Below the pieces are notes generated by a model. That model did no database searches. It worked only from the letters and a program-made list of their open reading frames with translations, and had not been told where the DNA came from. From contig CM043955.1 of NCBI GenBank assembly GCA_014529385.2, forward strand, positions 149,063,640-149,127,639: a stretch of 64,000 nucleotides of DNA, in the 5' to 3' direction. Below, piece by piece: positions 37,402 to 49,970 of this stretch. The position numbers were made by a program, and so were the translations under genes. The first letter of the stretch is position 1. Each line of letters opens with the position of its first letter. The DNA is from Adiantum capillus-veneris. Its lineage: Eukaryota > Streptophyta > Polypodiopsida > Polypodiales > Pteridaceae.

Positions 37402-39366
37402 TGAGGAAAGCTTTTCCATGCATGGGAACCCCCCCATATATTTTTTCCCTTTTATCAAAATATTTCCCATTATATAAGTTACTTTTGATTTTTTCTTCCT
37501 TTTTCACAAACGTTTTAGCCTTTATTAAATAAATAATACTTATGCTAATCAATCACGATGTAGCATAAATAAGTAAGCTTTCTTTTTTGATCTCTCTTTT
37601 GACCTTAAGAATTAAATATATATGTTCTAAATTACATTATATATATATTTAGTATTTTTAAATATATTTTTCATGTATATATATTATTCCACCCTACCAA
37701 ATATTTTATTCACTAGTTTTCATTTTCAAACCTCAACCCCACTTTCAAATTTCAATAATACCTCCATCTAGATGATTGCCAATCTTTTCAAAACTCTAGG
37801 TCATGTTTTCATACACATGAAGGAGCTTACACTTGAAGGCAAGAGAGAAATCCACTCAAAGGGGACCACCAAAAGACCTTTGCAGCCACAAATAATACAT
37901 TATTTGGCTGAATTTTTTAAGTAGAGAAGAACCCCGAATCTGAAGGAGCGTTCAACATGAAAGATGTAGCTCGTGATCTCAACTTTTAGCTCAATTTTTT
38001 CAGAATTTTTGGAGTTATGAACGCGGAGCTATGATTTTTGTAGTGGAGCCCAGTTTTCTCGTGTAATGGTGACACAGGCCATCCCCAATTTTCTTCCCTC
38101 TAGAATGGCTATGGCTCTACAAGTCTTCAAGCATGATTACAAGAGACAATGCTCTTTTAATGAGGTCTTGGCAAGTCTAGAGTGATTCTATCACCATTTT
38201 TGGAGGATCCATCCTCATCAACAACTATCCACCTTTGACAATCTCTCTTGTAAATTTCTTACCTCTCTCTTCTCTCCCTAATAAGCTTATGTCTAGCCAA
38301 AGCTAGACTATTGTAAATATCTCCTATCCTCTACATCCTACCCACATTCTCTCGTCTTCTCTCTCTATTGACTCTGGTATTTTAAATAATGAGAAGACAA
38401 GATGGGAGCCACAGCCACATGCACCCCATTTTCCTAGTCACCAAAGTGGGACACTCACCTCAAATAGAAATATTGCTAAATCCTCCCCTCCTTCCCTATA
38501 TAAGGAGGCCATGAGAGCTCACTAAGGGAAAGAACACACACATAGAGAACACACACACACACACACCTATCCATACACACTCTTGTGCTACATGCTTATA
38601 GCATGAACCCTAATCACATAATCACAACACCATCATCATCACCATCACCATGCACAAAAGATGAGCACCACACCTCCACACCACTTGTAATTAAGGGTTG
38701 AAGGCACAATTTCAAGAAGAAGAAGGGTGAACACACTCATGATATTCCTCGCCATCAACTCCCATCTCTCCATTATGCCTCCTACGATCTTGTTCCCTTC
38801 TCATTTTCCTACCATATGCTACCTATTGTATTCATCTTTTGCAAGCAATCAACACACTCCATCTTGGTGCCATACTTTGTGTCGCTTTGGATACATCGAT
38901 CTCATTGTGAGTATGGTATACGCGTGTTCCTTGTCTTTTTTTTTCTGCTTATGTAAAGGTGTGCGGATTCGCCACCATACACACACACTCTCTCTCTCCC
39001 TCTTATATTTCTATCATCTTGCTACTTCCATCTTGAGGTGTGTGGATTCGCCACCTCTTGTATGATAAGTGAGCATACTCGCAAGTGTCCCCTACCTCAT
39101 TATCTTCCTTACTAACATGCACGAGTAGCAAGCCCATTCTCACTCATTCACCACTCCTCTCACCTTATTCTCTGACCACCCCATTCCACATTTGGGCGTG
39201 GATCTTGCAATTGTTTTCCATGGCATGCTTCATTGTGTATATGTATGCGTCCTAGCCGCATATATTGCTAGGTGGTGCCCCTATTGTGTATCCCCCATGA
39301 TGAGGCCATTGTGCATAGTCTTGGTGTAGAGGCCATAGGGTCTATTTTTTTCACTTCCGCCTCTCA
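37402..39366 (+). repeat. Gypsy-D 3' LTR
   Basis: 1,965 bp, nearly identical to 29334-31294. TATA box copy at 38497-38505. Confidence 0.95.
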
Positions 39367-39573
39367 ATGCTAGAAAGTATATATAGAGCTTAAGGTAAGA
39401 TGGAGGGGAGAGTACTTCCTTCACAAGGTTAGAAATTTTTGAAAAAAGATGAGTTTAGAGACAATTTTCATGTAGGTATCCTCTAAAGCAAAATGGTATC
39501 GATAGCAAAAGAAGAGTCACATTGCAAAAGTTGCAAAGGCAATGATAACTCCGTACAAAAAGCCTTATTGTCA

Positions 39574-39595
39574 TTGGTCAGCCCAGGGGATTCAC
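39574..39595 (+). repeat. Left TSD (8 bp) and TIR (14 bp) of the 14.6-kb transposon
   Basis: TTGGTCAG followed by CCCAGGGGATTCAC. Inside it, CCCCTAACTTA near 39725 and ATGAAAAAAACTATCAT near 39705 have counterparts at the other end. Confidence 0.9.
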
Positions 39596-41370
39596 TCTAT
39601 ATACAAAAGGAGACGCCACCTGCGAGCGGACAACTTTCATAAAACCCCTATATACGACGCATATTTGGGAATATGACCCCCCTTTCTACGCTTATATGAC
39701 AGTCAATGAAAAAAACTATCATACCCCTAACTTACATATAAAATTTAGGTTTTGCATTATCTAACTTAGTAAAACTAGTCAAAGAGTGAGCACCATAGTG
39801 ACTGGCAACATGCCAAAGAACCGCTTGTGTTGATAACTAAATAGATGATTTGATGTACTCAATCAGCACAAAAATACTACCCTATGCTGCCTTGCACTCG
39901 ATGGTTCCCAAAATTCATCCTAGTTCTAGTGCATGGGCTTAATATGTTAAAACTTATCCTACAATACCCTGCAACCTGTGACCAATCGTTGTAAGCAACC
40001 TGAGTCAGGTTTTTCACAACTTACCGTATCCAACTAGCAAAATTGAAGCATGAAAATGAACATCCAACAATGTAACAATCTACCCACAACCTATCAAGTT
40101 TTCTTGCCTTTCACCCCATGAGTCTGTAACCTTGACTTTTTTTTGTCAAGATCGATGCATGAATTGCATTGACCCACCAAAACATGAAAAATTGATCACC
40201 TTCAAATTTTTCCTATCTCATAGGTGATAGAATGTTGATGCATAATTTGCTAACCAAAAATTGTTTCAAATTTTATATTGATCCAAGTACACAGTTAGCA
40301 TGTAAGGGGTTTGCACCTCCCCACATATGCGATAAACACACTCCGAGAGACCACATTGTCACAACCATGTTGAACATATCTTGCAATCAACACACTTCAA
40401 TAGTCACATCATTTTTCTTTATAAGAGTGAGCCACAATCAGCCATACACATCAACCAAATCAACACAAAGCACATGTTTCTCCAATAGGCCTCAAGTACT
40501 GTCCCAATGTTGAGTTCACTAATAAATTTAAACCTAAAGCATGTTCATAGTTTGCAAATGGTGTGTTTCAAAAAACAACAATTTTAACAAAATGTTTAAC
40601 TACTTTTCCTTTGTTCACAATCAAAACAAATCAATTATATTTTGCTTTTGTTCAAATAGACCACAGGTACAATCAAAAGATCATTAAAGGCCTTTTTTTC
40701 TTTGTTGAGAGTGACAGGTTTAGCATAAACGTCACGCCATATTTTTCTAGCAATCGCTGTGACAAACAATCTCATCAAGGAGTCTCTCACCCATAGTAAT
40801 CTCTTTCACAATGCAAGCTTCAAGTTACATAATCACATAAGCTACATGATCACATATGATACAAACAACTCAAACCTTCCTTGCCATAGACATGTTCACC
40901 ACATCTTGCTAGTAACATACTCCAAGACAAAATAAAATGTCGATGCACAAAGCCATAAGACTTAAAGAAAATGTTGATGCACAAAGCTACAAGCCTATGG
41001 TCATATCCTTCTATCAACTCGCTTAAAGACACCAAGTCCAATGCCTAAGCCATATTGGCCAAATGTTGCTAATCATCAAAACACCAAATCGTCAAAAAGC
41101 AACAAAACGTTGTAGCGAAAACTCTTGCACCTGCATCATATTGAAATTCACCATAAGATGAAAACTAATGTTAATTAAGAAGTTACTGTTGATGTTAATT
41201 AAGAAGTTTTGGAATTTACAAAAGGACATAATTATGAAAAAGGACATGAAGAAAAAACCTATACCTTAAAAATCAAACTTGCATATTATCCACCTCCATT
41301 TATCCTACAAAAGCAAACTCAAACATGTCAGGATGACTTTGAGCATATAATAGAATTTAGCTAACAATAG
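39596..41370. other. Left internal non-coding part of the transposon
   Basis: AT-rich with no recognised gene. It holds a 17-bp direct duplication (ATGTTAATTAAGAAGTT) near 41168 and 41193. A weak splice possibility (donor-like AAAGGTAATT at the end of the transposase gene, acceptor-like TTTTGTAG near 41310) would add nothing but a stop. Confidence 0.5.
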
Positions 41371-44300
41371 CTATACACACAAGATTGAATTACCTTTCAC
41401 ATTCTTCAAATAATCATTAAAGATCTTATAATCATTAGCATCAAGAACATATTTTTTTGTTGTGACATCATAATCCAAGTGTGCTTTAGTAATTATGGAA
41501 TCCAAAGATACCGCTTGATTGTCCACCAAATCATATGTGTAGCTTCTTCTACCCTTGGCCATTTGATACCATAATATATGAACCTCCACATTAGGAGGGC
41601 CATCGAGAAGATCAAAAGGACCATGAGTCTCTTTGAAACTACCTTCCAGCTTCCTTCTCATGCTCATGAATCTTCCCAAGTACCATGTCCCTTTGATCGC
41701 TCCTTGACTAGTACTTGCAAGTCGACCTTTGTTTTTCTCCTTTGCACTGTCTTCCATTGCTGTCTTCTCAAACAAAACAGCACAATCTGATCCAATTACA
41801 AGACATGTGCGTGTATCTAATTGAGTTTTCTTTTCCAATGAGAAAAGAACTTCTGTTTTTACCCTTGTGAGCCTATCCTTTGACAATGTAGGATTTCCAT
41901 TTAGTTGGCTTAAAAGAGTGCTTTTGCATATGGTTTTTGAATCAATCAAAACAAGAGATGAGCTTTCTCTCACTCCACCTTCCTCTTCATCAATGAGGCA
42001 ATCCAATGTATGGCGAAGTTCGCTTTCAGCCATGATAATGTTCTCATCCTCGACATGCCCATCAATTTGAGTGACTTGAGTGACTGAGTCCTCTTCATTC
42101 TCGTTGTCGACATCAACAACACTAAAAAGATAAGAGAGATCACGCTCTGCCCATGCATCATTACACCAATCTTTATGTTGCATACCAAGTGTTGATTATA
42201 ACATCTTTGCTTCCAATAACCCCTCCTTTAGAGCGCTAATCATATGTCCATCACTTTGCACATTGCTATAATCACCGAGATTAGCCAATGACACACCTGC
42301 TAAATGATTCATCTGAAACCAGATATTCTCTTGCTTTTCATGAGCCACAGGAAAACCAAGAGACGAACCTGCTTGCATTTCAGCAATCCTATTTAGAGAA
42401 CCTGCACTACTCAACAAATCATAACCATCATAACATCTCTCATTTCTTATCATGCCTCCCACCTTGCTGAAGAAGTTCTCACAAGAATCTGACCCTATGG
42501 AAGAAAGAGGAACCCGCAAGTGGCCATAATGATCCCTAAAAGCCTTTATCAGTAGGACAACAAAATGGCAAGACAGTTGAATGTCCAAAAAGGTTTCTCT
42601 ACTTATAAAATTTTGCTTCAAAGAGTATGCTTCATGATTGGTAATCCACATGCGCCATAGTCTGATCACAATGGAAGATTATGTAAGTATTTAAGCATGA
42701 GAGTTACTCCTTGATACCATGTAAGTATTTAAGCATGAGAGTTACTCCTTGATACTATTTAAAGCTCTAACATGTGAAAATAAAAGGGTACAAAATAAGA
42801 CTAACGATGCAGGTACCTGAAAAAGAAAGCTACTTTCCCAGCTGCTTTGATCCGATCAAATAAGTTGAGAGAAGGAGATAAAAAGATATCAATGTATGAT
42901 GCAACTATCGATAGGTACATCTCCGTACCAAGTGTTTGCTCCTGACGAATATTGGATTGGGTCCGCAACGAGCGTAAGCAATTTTGAACATTACGGCTTG
43001 CTATTCTTTGTGCAGACCTCCAATTTTGGCGATCTTTTCTTTAATTCAATGTCACCTTGTTGAAGGCCATGCTCCTCAACCTTGAAAGTTTGGTATACAA
43101 GAGCTACATGATTTAAAGTATCCAAGTCTTGGCCAAGGACTAATCTTCTAGATGCATTATCAAGAGGATTAATCAATTTCTTTCCATTATGAATGAAATC
43201 TGAATCATCCAAACCAAAAATAGATCCATCAATCTCAACAGAAGCTGTGAAAGGCAAAGGTTGCCATGACATTGAGAATCTGTTGCCTAGAGATGATGTA
43301 TAATCCTCTAGCATAAGCTTTCTTCTCCTTGAGTCTCCATCGGAGGCATGTCCAATTAAAGGACCCACAATGCTTCTCACATATTTATTCCAATAGAGAG
43401 ATATTCCCATCCATTTCTCTCTGATAAACAAAGAATCAAACTTGTTGCATGTCAATTGAACTAAAACAACCAACTTTGGCAAGCAATCAATCAAGGGATT
43501 TTCTATGAAGACTCTTGCCTAATGTGCAATCACATTATTTTGAAAAGAGTCAATAATCATGTTGTAACCCTCCTCTCCATTTCCAACAAGTACCACAAAG
43601 TTTGGATTGCAAACATGGTTTTCCTTTTTGCCACAAAATCCGAGTAGATGATCATCTCGTGCTACCCAACGAACCATTCTTTTGATAACAGTTTCATCTT
43701 CAACAATAATCACTGGCACACTTTCCATACAAAGTCCATTTTTTTTCATGTGAGAAGTGTAAATTTCAGCCAAATGCTTCAATATATCATCTCTTAAGCC
43801 TATTTGATAATAAAGCGCTTTTCGAATAGCTCGCATGGTGGTTGACAAATTTGGACCTTCAAGATTCAAAGAAAGAAAATTATGCAACCTGGTACCTCCC
43901 CAAATCTTTATAGCTTCAAAGAGATTCTTTGTTGTCTCTGAGTACCGCTTTCCTGCATTTTCTCTTGCCATGTTTTGAGAAATGTCCGTGAGAAAGTTCC
44001 ATAAGGCCTCTTTCCCTTCAAAAAGGCCATACTTATGAGCATTGACTATGTCATGGCAAAACTTCTTCACATCTCCTCTTTTCATTGCTTCAAATGTGCT
44101 TTCTAGAAGACTTCGAACCTTAACACTTAAGGCTGCAACTCTTGTTTTGGTGAACCAAACCTGCCTTTTAAGTTTCCTAACTATCTTTCCTTTGGCTCTT
44201 GCAATCTGCAAAATTTCTGAATGGGTCATGAAGTCCAATCTTCTTCCATCGCCGGTCCCACGAGAGCCTCTATTTTCCAATGCTTTTTCTTCTCAATACA

Positions 44301-45852
44301 AGCGCATGCAAAAGTCTTGCTCTTTGGGGATTGTAGTGCACTTTGTACATTGAAAGTTTTCAAAGGGAACCCCTTGAAGATTTACTCGCTTGCAATCTTT
44401 ATGACGAAATGTCCCTTGGATACACACAAGTGCTTCTCCAAACATGAATGTGGCCATCGTAGTTGGCTCACAATCCCAACATGCACCTCCTTTGTAGTCA
44501 TCTAAGAAAGGTTTCGAATCAAACATCTTGTCTTCAACTTTATAAGTGTCTTGCAAAAATCCCCAACAAAGAGTGGGTAGCAAATAATTTTCTGCATGTT
44601 GTGCATAGACACATTAAGTATACAATCCTCCTCCTTCATTCAAACATGAAAAGAAACATATAAAGATAGATACCTAATGCATTTTGTGACACATTCGTGT
44701 TGCTCTCATTTCAAGGCTCTGAAATGAGATTAAAAAACACACTTGAAATGTTAAACACACTAGTCATTTTGCATGTAGAAAAAAAAGATTTTTTACTCAC
44801 GTGGATTAGCATTGCGTTTGAAGAAACCATGTAGGTTCCTTTGCCTCTTATCTTCAACCAATGCTTTGCCTGGACGGCCCACCTTTGCTATCTTTTCATC
44901 CATACCTCCATTAGCTCCTTTGATTGGACTTCACATGTTCAATCACACATTGGCCGATCAATCCGGTCTTTGGAAACAAAGGTATCCATTTCTTGTCCAA
45001 ACTACATTCCACAAATATTTTTGACAAATTTTCATACTCTCCAAGAGTGTCAGGAACAACACTAAAGATGGGAACATTGTCCCTTTCAAAGGTGGAAACT
45101 TCAAGCAAGGCTTCATCCACCTTCTCCTTATTTTTAGACTTAATGTCCGCTTTTGAGAGGTCCGCCCTTTCATTGTCGTGCTTCTGCTTCTCACCAACTG
45201 CAAGACGGCGCCGATGAGCCATTGTATTGATATGCGAGTGTAGAAAGTTAGAAATTGTATCATGCCCTCCTTGCCCGTATGGATTTTCACATTCAACACA
45301 CCAAAGTTGAAACATAGCTTTCCCATCCTTATCTTTTGACATCAACTCAAATCTATCATGGCGCTCCATGGCTTTAAGTTTCTCTTTAGAGACATTGACT
45401 TCTCCTTCCCACTTTCTAACCTCCCTTGCAGTAGCTAAAGTGCTCTTTAGCATCTTGTGCGAGGTGATAGCCACATCTTCACACATAGGACTATCCGTGG
45501 AGCCAACACTAGGTATTTGGTAATGTATATGAGGATCATTGCTAGAGCTCCAGGGAGGTGGATCATTGCATAAACCTATGGAATCCACTGGTGGACGCTT
45601 GCATGCATTACTTTCTGCTTTTGCCAGAATTGTCACCTCCTCCACTTCAACTTTCCACATCTCCTCTGGTGATGGTCCTAAATGAAGCATTTTGGATCCT
45701 CCCAAAAATACAAAGTCATCACAAAAGATCTTGTCACAAGCAATTTCTGCTCTCAAGTCTTTGTAACCTCCAAACTTTAGAAGGACAAAGCCTAAGGTTG
45801 TATCTTGGTCTAAACCCTCATTCAAATGCACGACAATCTCTTGTTTTGCCAT
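41371..45852 (-). pseudogene. Large transposase-like gene of the 14.6-kb transposon, three exons, broken
   Basis: Proposed model on the minus strand: exon 1 45852-44811 from ATG, intron 44810-44592 (GTGAGT...CAG), exon 2 44591-42817, intron 42816-42662 (GTACCT...CAG), exon 3 42661-41371. Stops in otherwise conserved frame: TGA 44295-44293, TAG 43521-43519, TAA 42198-42196; frameshifts near 44917 and 43018. N-terminal part: a possible zinc finger, Cys-x2-Cys then His-x3-His (CVECENPYG ... HSHINTMAH). A second Cys cluster (CWDC ... FQCTKC) opens exon 2. Candidate catalytic acids: Asp in IIVEDETVI (43698-43696), Asp in HASDGDSRRRK (43341-43339), and Asp/Glu in GSDSCENFF (Glu 42480-42478). A block RYSETTKNLFE ... 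LHNFLSLN resembles the helical region seen in P-element/THAP9-type transposases. Family assignment is inference. Confidence 0.7.
42681..42756. repeat. 38-bp tandem duplication inside a transposase intron
   Basis: Two adjacent, essentially identical 38-bp copies (42681-42718 and 42719-42756), beginning ATGTAAGTATTT. They make up half of the 155-bp second intron. Confidence 0.9.
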
Positions 45853-46299
45853 GGGTAGATCAAACTATCCTTGAGTATATATCTAAACAAACAAAACAAA
45901 ACAAACAAATAAACAAGTTACTAATTTTGAAAATTTATAGTAATTTTTTTAACAAAAGTTCAAGAGTACTCTAAACCCTAAAAATTCATTGTGGCTTGAT
46001 ATAATCACAGAGAGAAAGGGAGAGGACTATTGCATGGTGCAAACATGAAGGGAAGATGAGAGAGAGAAAATGGTTGTGTTGCTCTATCATCCATGTCTTG
46101 CATAATTTCGAAATACGTGCACATTAACTAATTCCTTGAGCTAATACTGTGTGTGCGAAGCCCTTCTTCAGGAGGCAATCGGCAGTGAGAGTGCTTCATT
46201 GCATTTCCGACTATGTGATACCATCCAAGTAGCCTGCAGATCAATACCTTGCATTTAAAAAAAAAGGGTGTCCCAGCTTTCAACCAACTTGGCCACACA

Positions 46300-46449
46300 T
46301 CAGATCTCTTCCGAGTCACTTGGCTCACTACTAGCCAATTTATTGACGACATCAATCATGAGCAGCTTTTGTGGTAGCGCCTCAATTTTTTGCATAACCA
46401 ACGATGCCCTACATACCTCTGCCACTGTGAACATTGGAGGAAAGCACCC
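46300..46449 (-). CDS. Exon-like ORF with acidic C-terminus, unrecognised
   Basis: A splice-acceptor-like pyrimidine tract and TTTCCGTAG precede an open frame on the minus strand. It reads GCFPPMFTVAEVCR, then KIEALPQKLLMIDVV, and ends in SSEPSDSEEI with a TGA at 46302-46300. An internal ATG at 46434 would give 44 residues. It could be the last exon of the gene candidate at 47990-48993, which lies upstream on the same strand. I do not recognise it; a short chance ORF is possible. Confidence 0.25.
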   Translation of the reverse strand, partial: GCFPPMFTVAEVCRASLVMQKIEALPQKLLMIDVVNKLASSEPSDSEEI

Positions 46450-46638
46450 CTACGGAAATGAAATAGCACTACAATTTTTGCAACTTTTGAAAATGAATAA
46501 GCTCTCATATTGCGACAGAGAAGACAGACTTAGTCTCTCTCACATGCATCCCAGTTTGCATATGGGTTAGAGCCTTCATATTGTACCTATCCAAATCATT
46601 TTCACCTTCACCATGGATTTGGGGTGGGGGTGGGGCGG

Positions 46639-46639
<1 letters not shown>

Positions 46640-46684
<45 letters not shown>
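46640..46684. repeat. (GA)n microsatellite
   Basis: About 45 bp of GA after a GGGGTGGGG stretch. Confidence 0.95.
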
Positions 46685-46689
<5 letters not shown>

Positions 46690-47737
46690 AGAAACTCAGT
46701 GGTTGAGTGGGCAAGAAAGCAATGATGAACCAACATGTTGAAGAAGAATGCCATGTAATATAGTCGTGTTTTACGATGAAAAACGTAGATGCATAAGACC
46801 ATCATTATAGAAATCGATGAAGATACTTCTTGGCTCCCCTAAAGGAATGATGTGAAGAATCTCTTAACAATGAATCATGTGCAAGGGCTCCCACTAGATA
46901 CTTCCAATATGTTAGCTATGGTAGAAGGCTCCTTATTGAGAACATCCTTAGAATAAGCCTTCTACTTTTATCAAGGGATAAATGGCACATACGATGCAAA
47001 AAACAATCTCTTAGGATGATGGAGATCAAAAGCCTGAACAAGTGTTAGAGGCAGGTCTAAGGTGCCTCATCCATAGTCTTAACTCTATATGTAAGAACAG
47101 GAGTAATGCTTGCATGTTCTATGATCCACAAAAAATAGGGATATGATGGTTAGTCTAGAGATCTCTTAGAGTATACCAAATTGCACCATAAATTCATGTT
47201 GGAAAACCTATAAGAAGACAATGAGACAATTGGGTAGACATGTGCTCTTGGCTCTGTTGCTATATTGGAATGTGTTAGCCAATGCTAGCATAGTACTAAA
47301 CAAAGGGTACCAAAACTAAAAGATCTACCCTTGTAAATGGCAAGCACCATTCCATCAAAGATAAGGTATGACTCCTAGATCCACTTCCTCCAAAATCAAG
47401 TGTTTCACATCTCATAATGTACTTAAATTACACATTTTATTGCAAGCAATTTGATGTAGATGGATGAGCCACTATGAAGAAACGCCATAACAATAGTAGC
47501 AAAATAAACTTATTTTGAGTGATTAGGCTATATAAGAAGATTCAAGATAGTATACAAAACTTGATGAGGGTTAGTTTTACTAAGGTTGACCCTCTTTCAA
47601 AAAAACAAATGTACGTGGTGCTTGAGGAATGTCATCTGAACATAGTTTTTTGCTTGCTTGTGTATCATATGCCTACAACAACTTAAACATGTGCCATTTT
47701 GTTTAAATCAAAGGTTAAACAACAATATTTCATTAAG

Positions 47738-48000
47738 CCCAAGTCCATGCGCTTGACCAAGTCGAGAATCAATATGTAACTTTCGAATCTACCAGGGCGT
47801 TACATACATAGATATATTTTGCAAAACAATGCCCAAGTTCATGTGCTTGACCAAGTCGAGCATGCCACTGTAACTTTTACATCTACCAGGGCTTTACACA
47901 CATAGATATATTTTGCAAAACAAAACCCAAATACATAGATATATTTTTCAAAACAATGCCCAAGTCCATGCGCTTGACCAAGTTTGTATCTACCAGGGCT
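47738..48000. repeat. ~94-127-bp imperfect tandem repeat, three copies
   Basis: Units start with CCCAAGTnCATG at 47738, 47832 and 47959 and share GCTTGACCAAGT and TCTACCAGGGC. The last copy overlaps the end of the ORF at 47990-48491, so that ORF's stop codon lies in repeat DNA. Confidence 0.8.
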
Positions 48001-48993
48001 TTTCATAAGGACAAAGTAGTTTTTCTGGAATGAGACGGATTATCATACTCATTCTATAGCGCATCAATGATAAAGGCATGTTACCACCTCCATAGTGGGT
48101 TACTTTGTGATATTTGATTAAGCCTAACTTCTCTTTTGCCAACACTAATTTTAGATTTCCATCCCAATCAACCAAATCATCAAGAAAGATCTTTTGTATA
48201 TTCCAAACTTTTTTTCCCTTAGGAAATAAGTTGTATCTTATTTCTGGCCATAATGTTGTTCTCTCCGATCGTTGTAGAAGATCCAAACTATATTGTGATG
48301 CTAGATTTTCCCGAACTTCACGAGAAAATGTTTGTAAGAAGAAAGCTCGTTCTTCATCTTCTTTAAGCTCCGCGGGCAAGTGATTTTGAAGAAACATTTT
48401 GTAAATCTTTCTTTCCTTATGTACATCCAAACTAAGTAAAAATTTCTTCATAGAATCCTTAATATACATAAAACATGTTGCAAAAGATCCACTTCATGCT
48501 TCAAGCCAAATTAATAAACAAGAAAGAAAAAAAAAATTCACTAAGGGTGCTAATTCCTAAAGTGAACACATGCAAACTTCAGCGTGTATAGCTACCTACA
48601 CTGCAATGAAATCACCGCAAGAGATAATGCATCACATGAAAAACCACTTGACCTTCAAAGGGCTCTACTTGAGCACATTAGCTAGAACAAACATGGGTAA
48701 CTCCTCTCATTTTGTCACATGTACAATCCAAGAGCAAATAAACTACCACAAAGACTACATGTAAAAAACTTTTTCCAATAGTACAATTTGCAAGCTATGA
48801 AAACTTAAAAAATGAAGCCAAATCCTGAGTGAGGTGCGAGCCCTCACCTCTTGTATGCAATGTTTTGCGAGAAGCTGTCAACGTCTTCCTGGCCGAGACC
48901 GCGTTTAGATTGGTGGATAGATATTCCAAGTGTGAGAGTACCCACGTAACAAAAAAAACACGATTTTATGATCTCATATACAATAAGTTCTTC
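47990..48993 (-). CDS. Two-exon gene candidate inside the transposon, unrecognised
   Basis: On the minus strand a frame open from 48993 reads through GISIHQSKRGLGQEDVDSF to a donor AAGAG|GTGAGG at 48848/48847. After a 356-bp intron (48847-48492, ending TGAAG) it continues in frame at 48491. It then has ATG codons at 48469 and 48451 and a stop at 47992-47990. The second exon alone is a 159-codon ORF from ATG, charged and helical in look (HKERKIYKMFLQNHL, KEDEERAFFLQTFSREV), with no domain I recognise. The true start, and whether the end is a stop or a missed donor near 48075, are unclear. It lies upstream of the transposase on the same strand, so it may be a second transposon gene or captured cargo. 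Confidence 0.4.
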
Positions 48994-49149
48994 TCAAATT
49001 GCATAAACCTCATCTTAAATAACATAAACCACACACACAATACTCTCAATGCACCATCCTAGCATACATTTTTCCTTAGACCAATACTCTCTCTCCTTCA
49101 GCGAGACCTTTAAACCTTTTATATTAGCGATGGCAACAAAGTTTGCCAG

Positions 49150-49153
<4 letters not shown>

Positions 49154-49206
<53 letters not shown>
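49154..49206. repeat. (CT)n microsatellite
   Basis: About 53 bp of pure CT. Confidence 0.96.
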
Positions 49207-49213
<7 letters not shown>

Positions 49214-49848
49214 TTGGTTCCTACAATGGATCCGGCAACCAGACGAGCTGAGAAATGCCTCCGATCGACTCATTTGATAGCAAATGCTACATAATAGTTA
49301 GCAAGCAATGGATTGTACGTTAGTCGTTCCGGTCACCTCCTAGTCGATCACACACAGCCTTTTCTACCTCCAAGGAAGGCTATGCTTCGAATAGCAGCCT
49401 TCCGCCCCGTCACATCGGGTGATCCTTTCTAGTGTGGCTGCAGCCTCGCTCCTATGTAGGGAAATAGGACTAGAAAATTAAGCTCCACTTAGGGGCCGAC
49501 CACAAAACGTATTTGCCTCATTTCTTTGATCAACTTAATGTGCTTATCGAAACCCACATGCATGAAACCATAAAATAATGCACATGAAAGCGGGAGATCC
49601 ACACCAAAGCTGCAAAAACTTTACAAATGTGTGCCCATTAGCGTGTTATCTAGAGAATCACCGAGTCCGACGAGAAGCCGGAGGCAAAACAAGGGAAGCC
49701 ATGTGTGATTTGCAAGGCTGTGTGAATGCAATTGCTACAAAGGGATTAAGATTTTGAAAATAGCCTTTATAAGGAACTCAAAAAGCATGTCATTAGTTAA
49801 CGAGACAGGGAGACAGAGAGACCGAGATCAGACTAGAGATGGCGCAGG

Positions 49849-49970
49849 TGACGTTTCTCTGTTGCGGCCGGCTCTCCTGCTCTGAAAAGCATGTTGTTGA
49901 CGGCCAGTATGACGTTTCTCTGTTGCCACAGGCTCTCCTGCTCTGAAAAGCTCTCATCCATTCGGCTCCG
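49849..49970. repeat. 61-bp tandem duplication
   Basis: TGACGTTTCTCTGTTGC at 49849 recurs at 49910. Both are followed by GGCTCTCCTGCTCTGAAAAG, with small differences between copies. Confidence 0.85.

Larger units (their letters stand above)
29334..39366 (+). mobile_element. Gypsy-D: young dual-RNase-H (Tat-like) LTR retrotransposon
   Basis: 10,033 bp. LTRs at 29334-31294 and 37402-39366 start TGAGGAAAGC and end CCGCCTCTCA. The target duplication is ATGC on both sides (ATGCT if the first LTR base is counted in the duplication). A PBS-like TGGTGCCC lies two bases after the 5' LTR and a polypurine run directly before the 3' LTR. The internal region encodes gag and pol in one frame, with a second RNase H between RNase H and integrase. 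By eye the LTRs differ at about 1-2% of positions, so this is the youngest LTR element here. Confidence 0.95.
45853..47737. other. Transposon interior, mostly non-coding
   Basis: Contains an exon-like ORF at 46449-46300 (separate entry) and a (GA)n tract at 46640-46684. No further gene seen. Confidence 0.45.

Noticed and set aside
38727..39065. 112-codon ORF in the Gypsy-D 3' LTR
   Set aside because: Lies wholly inside the LTR, is interrupted in the other LTR copy, and has no domain.
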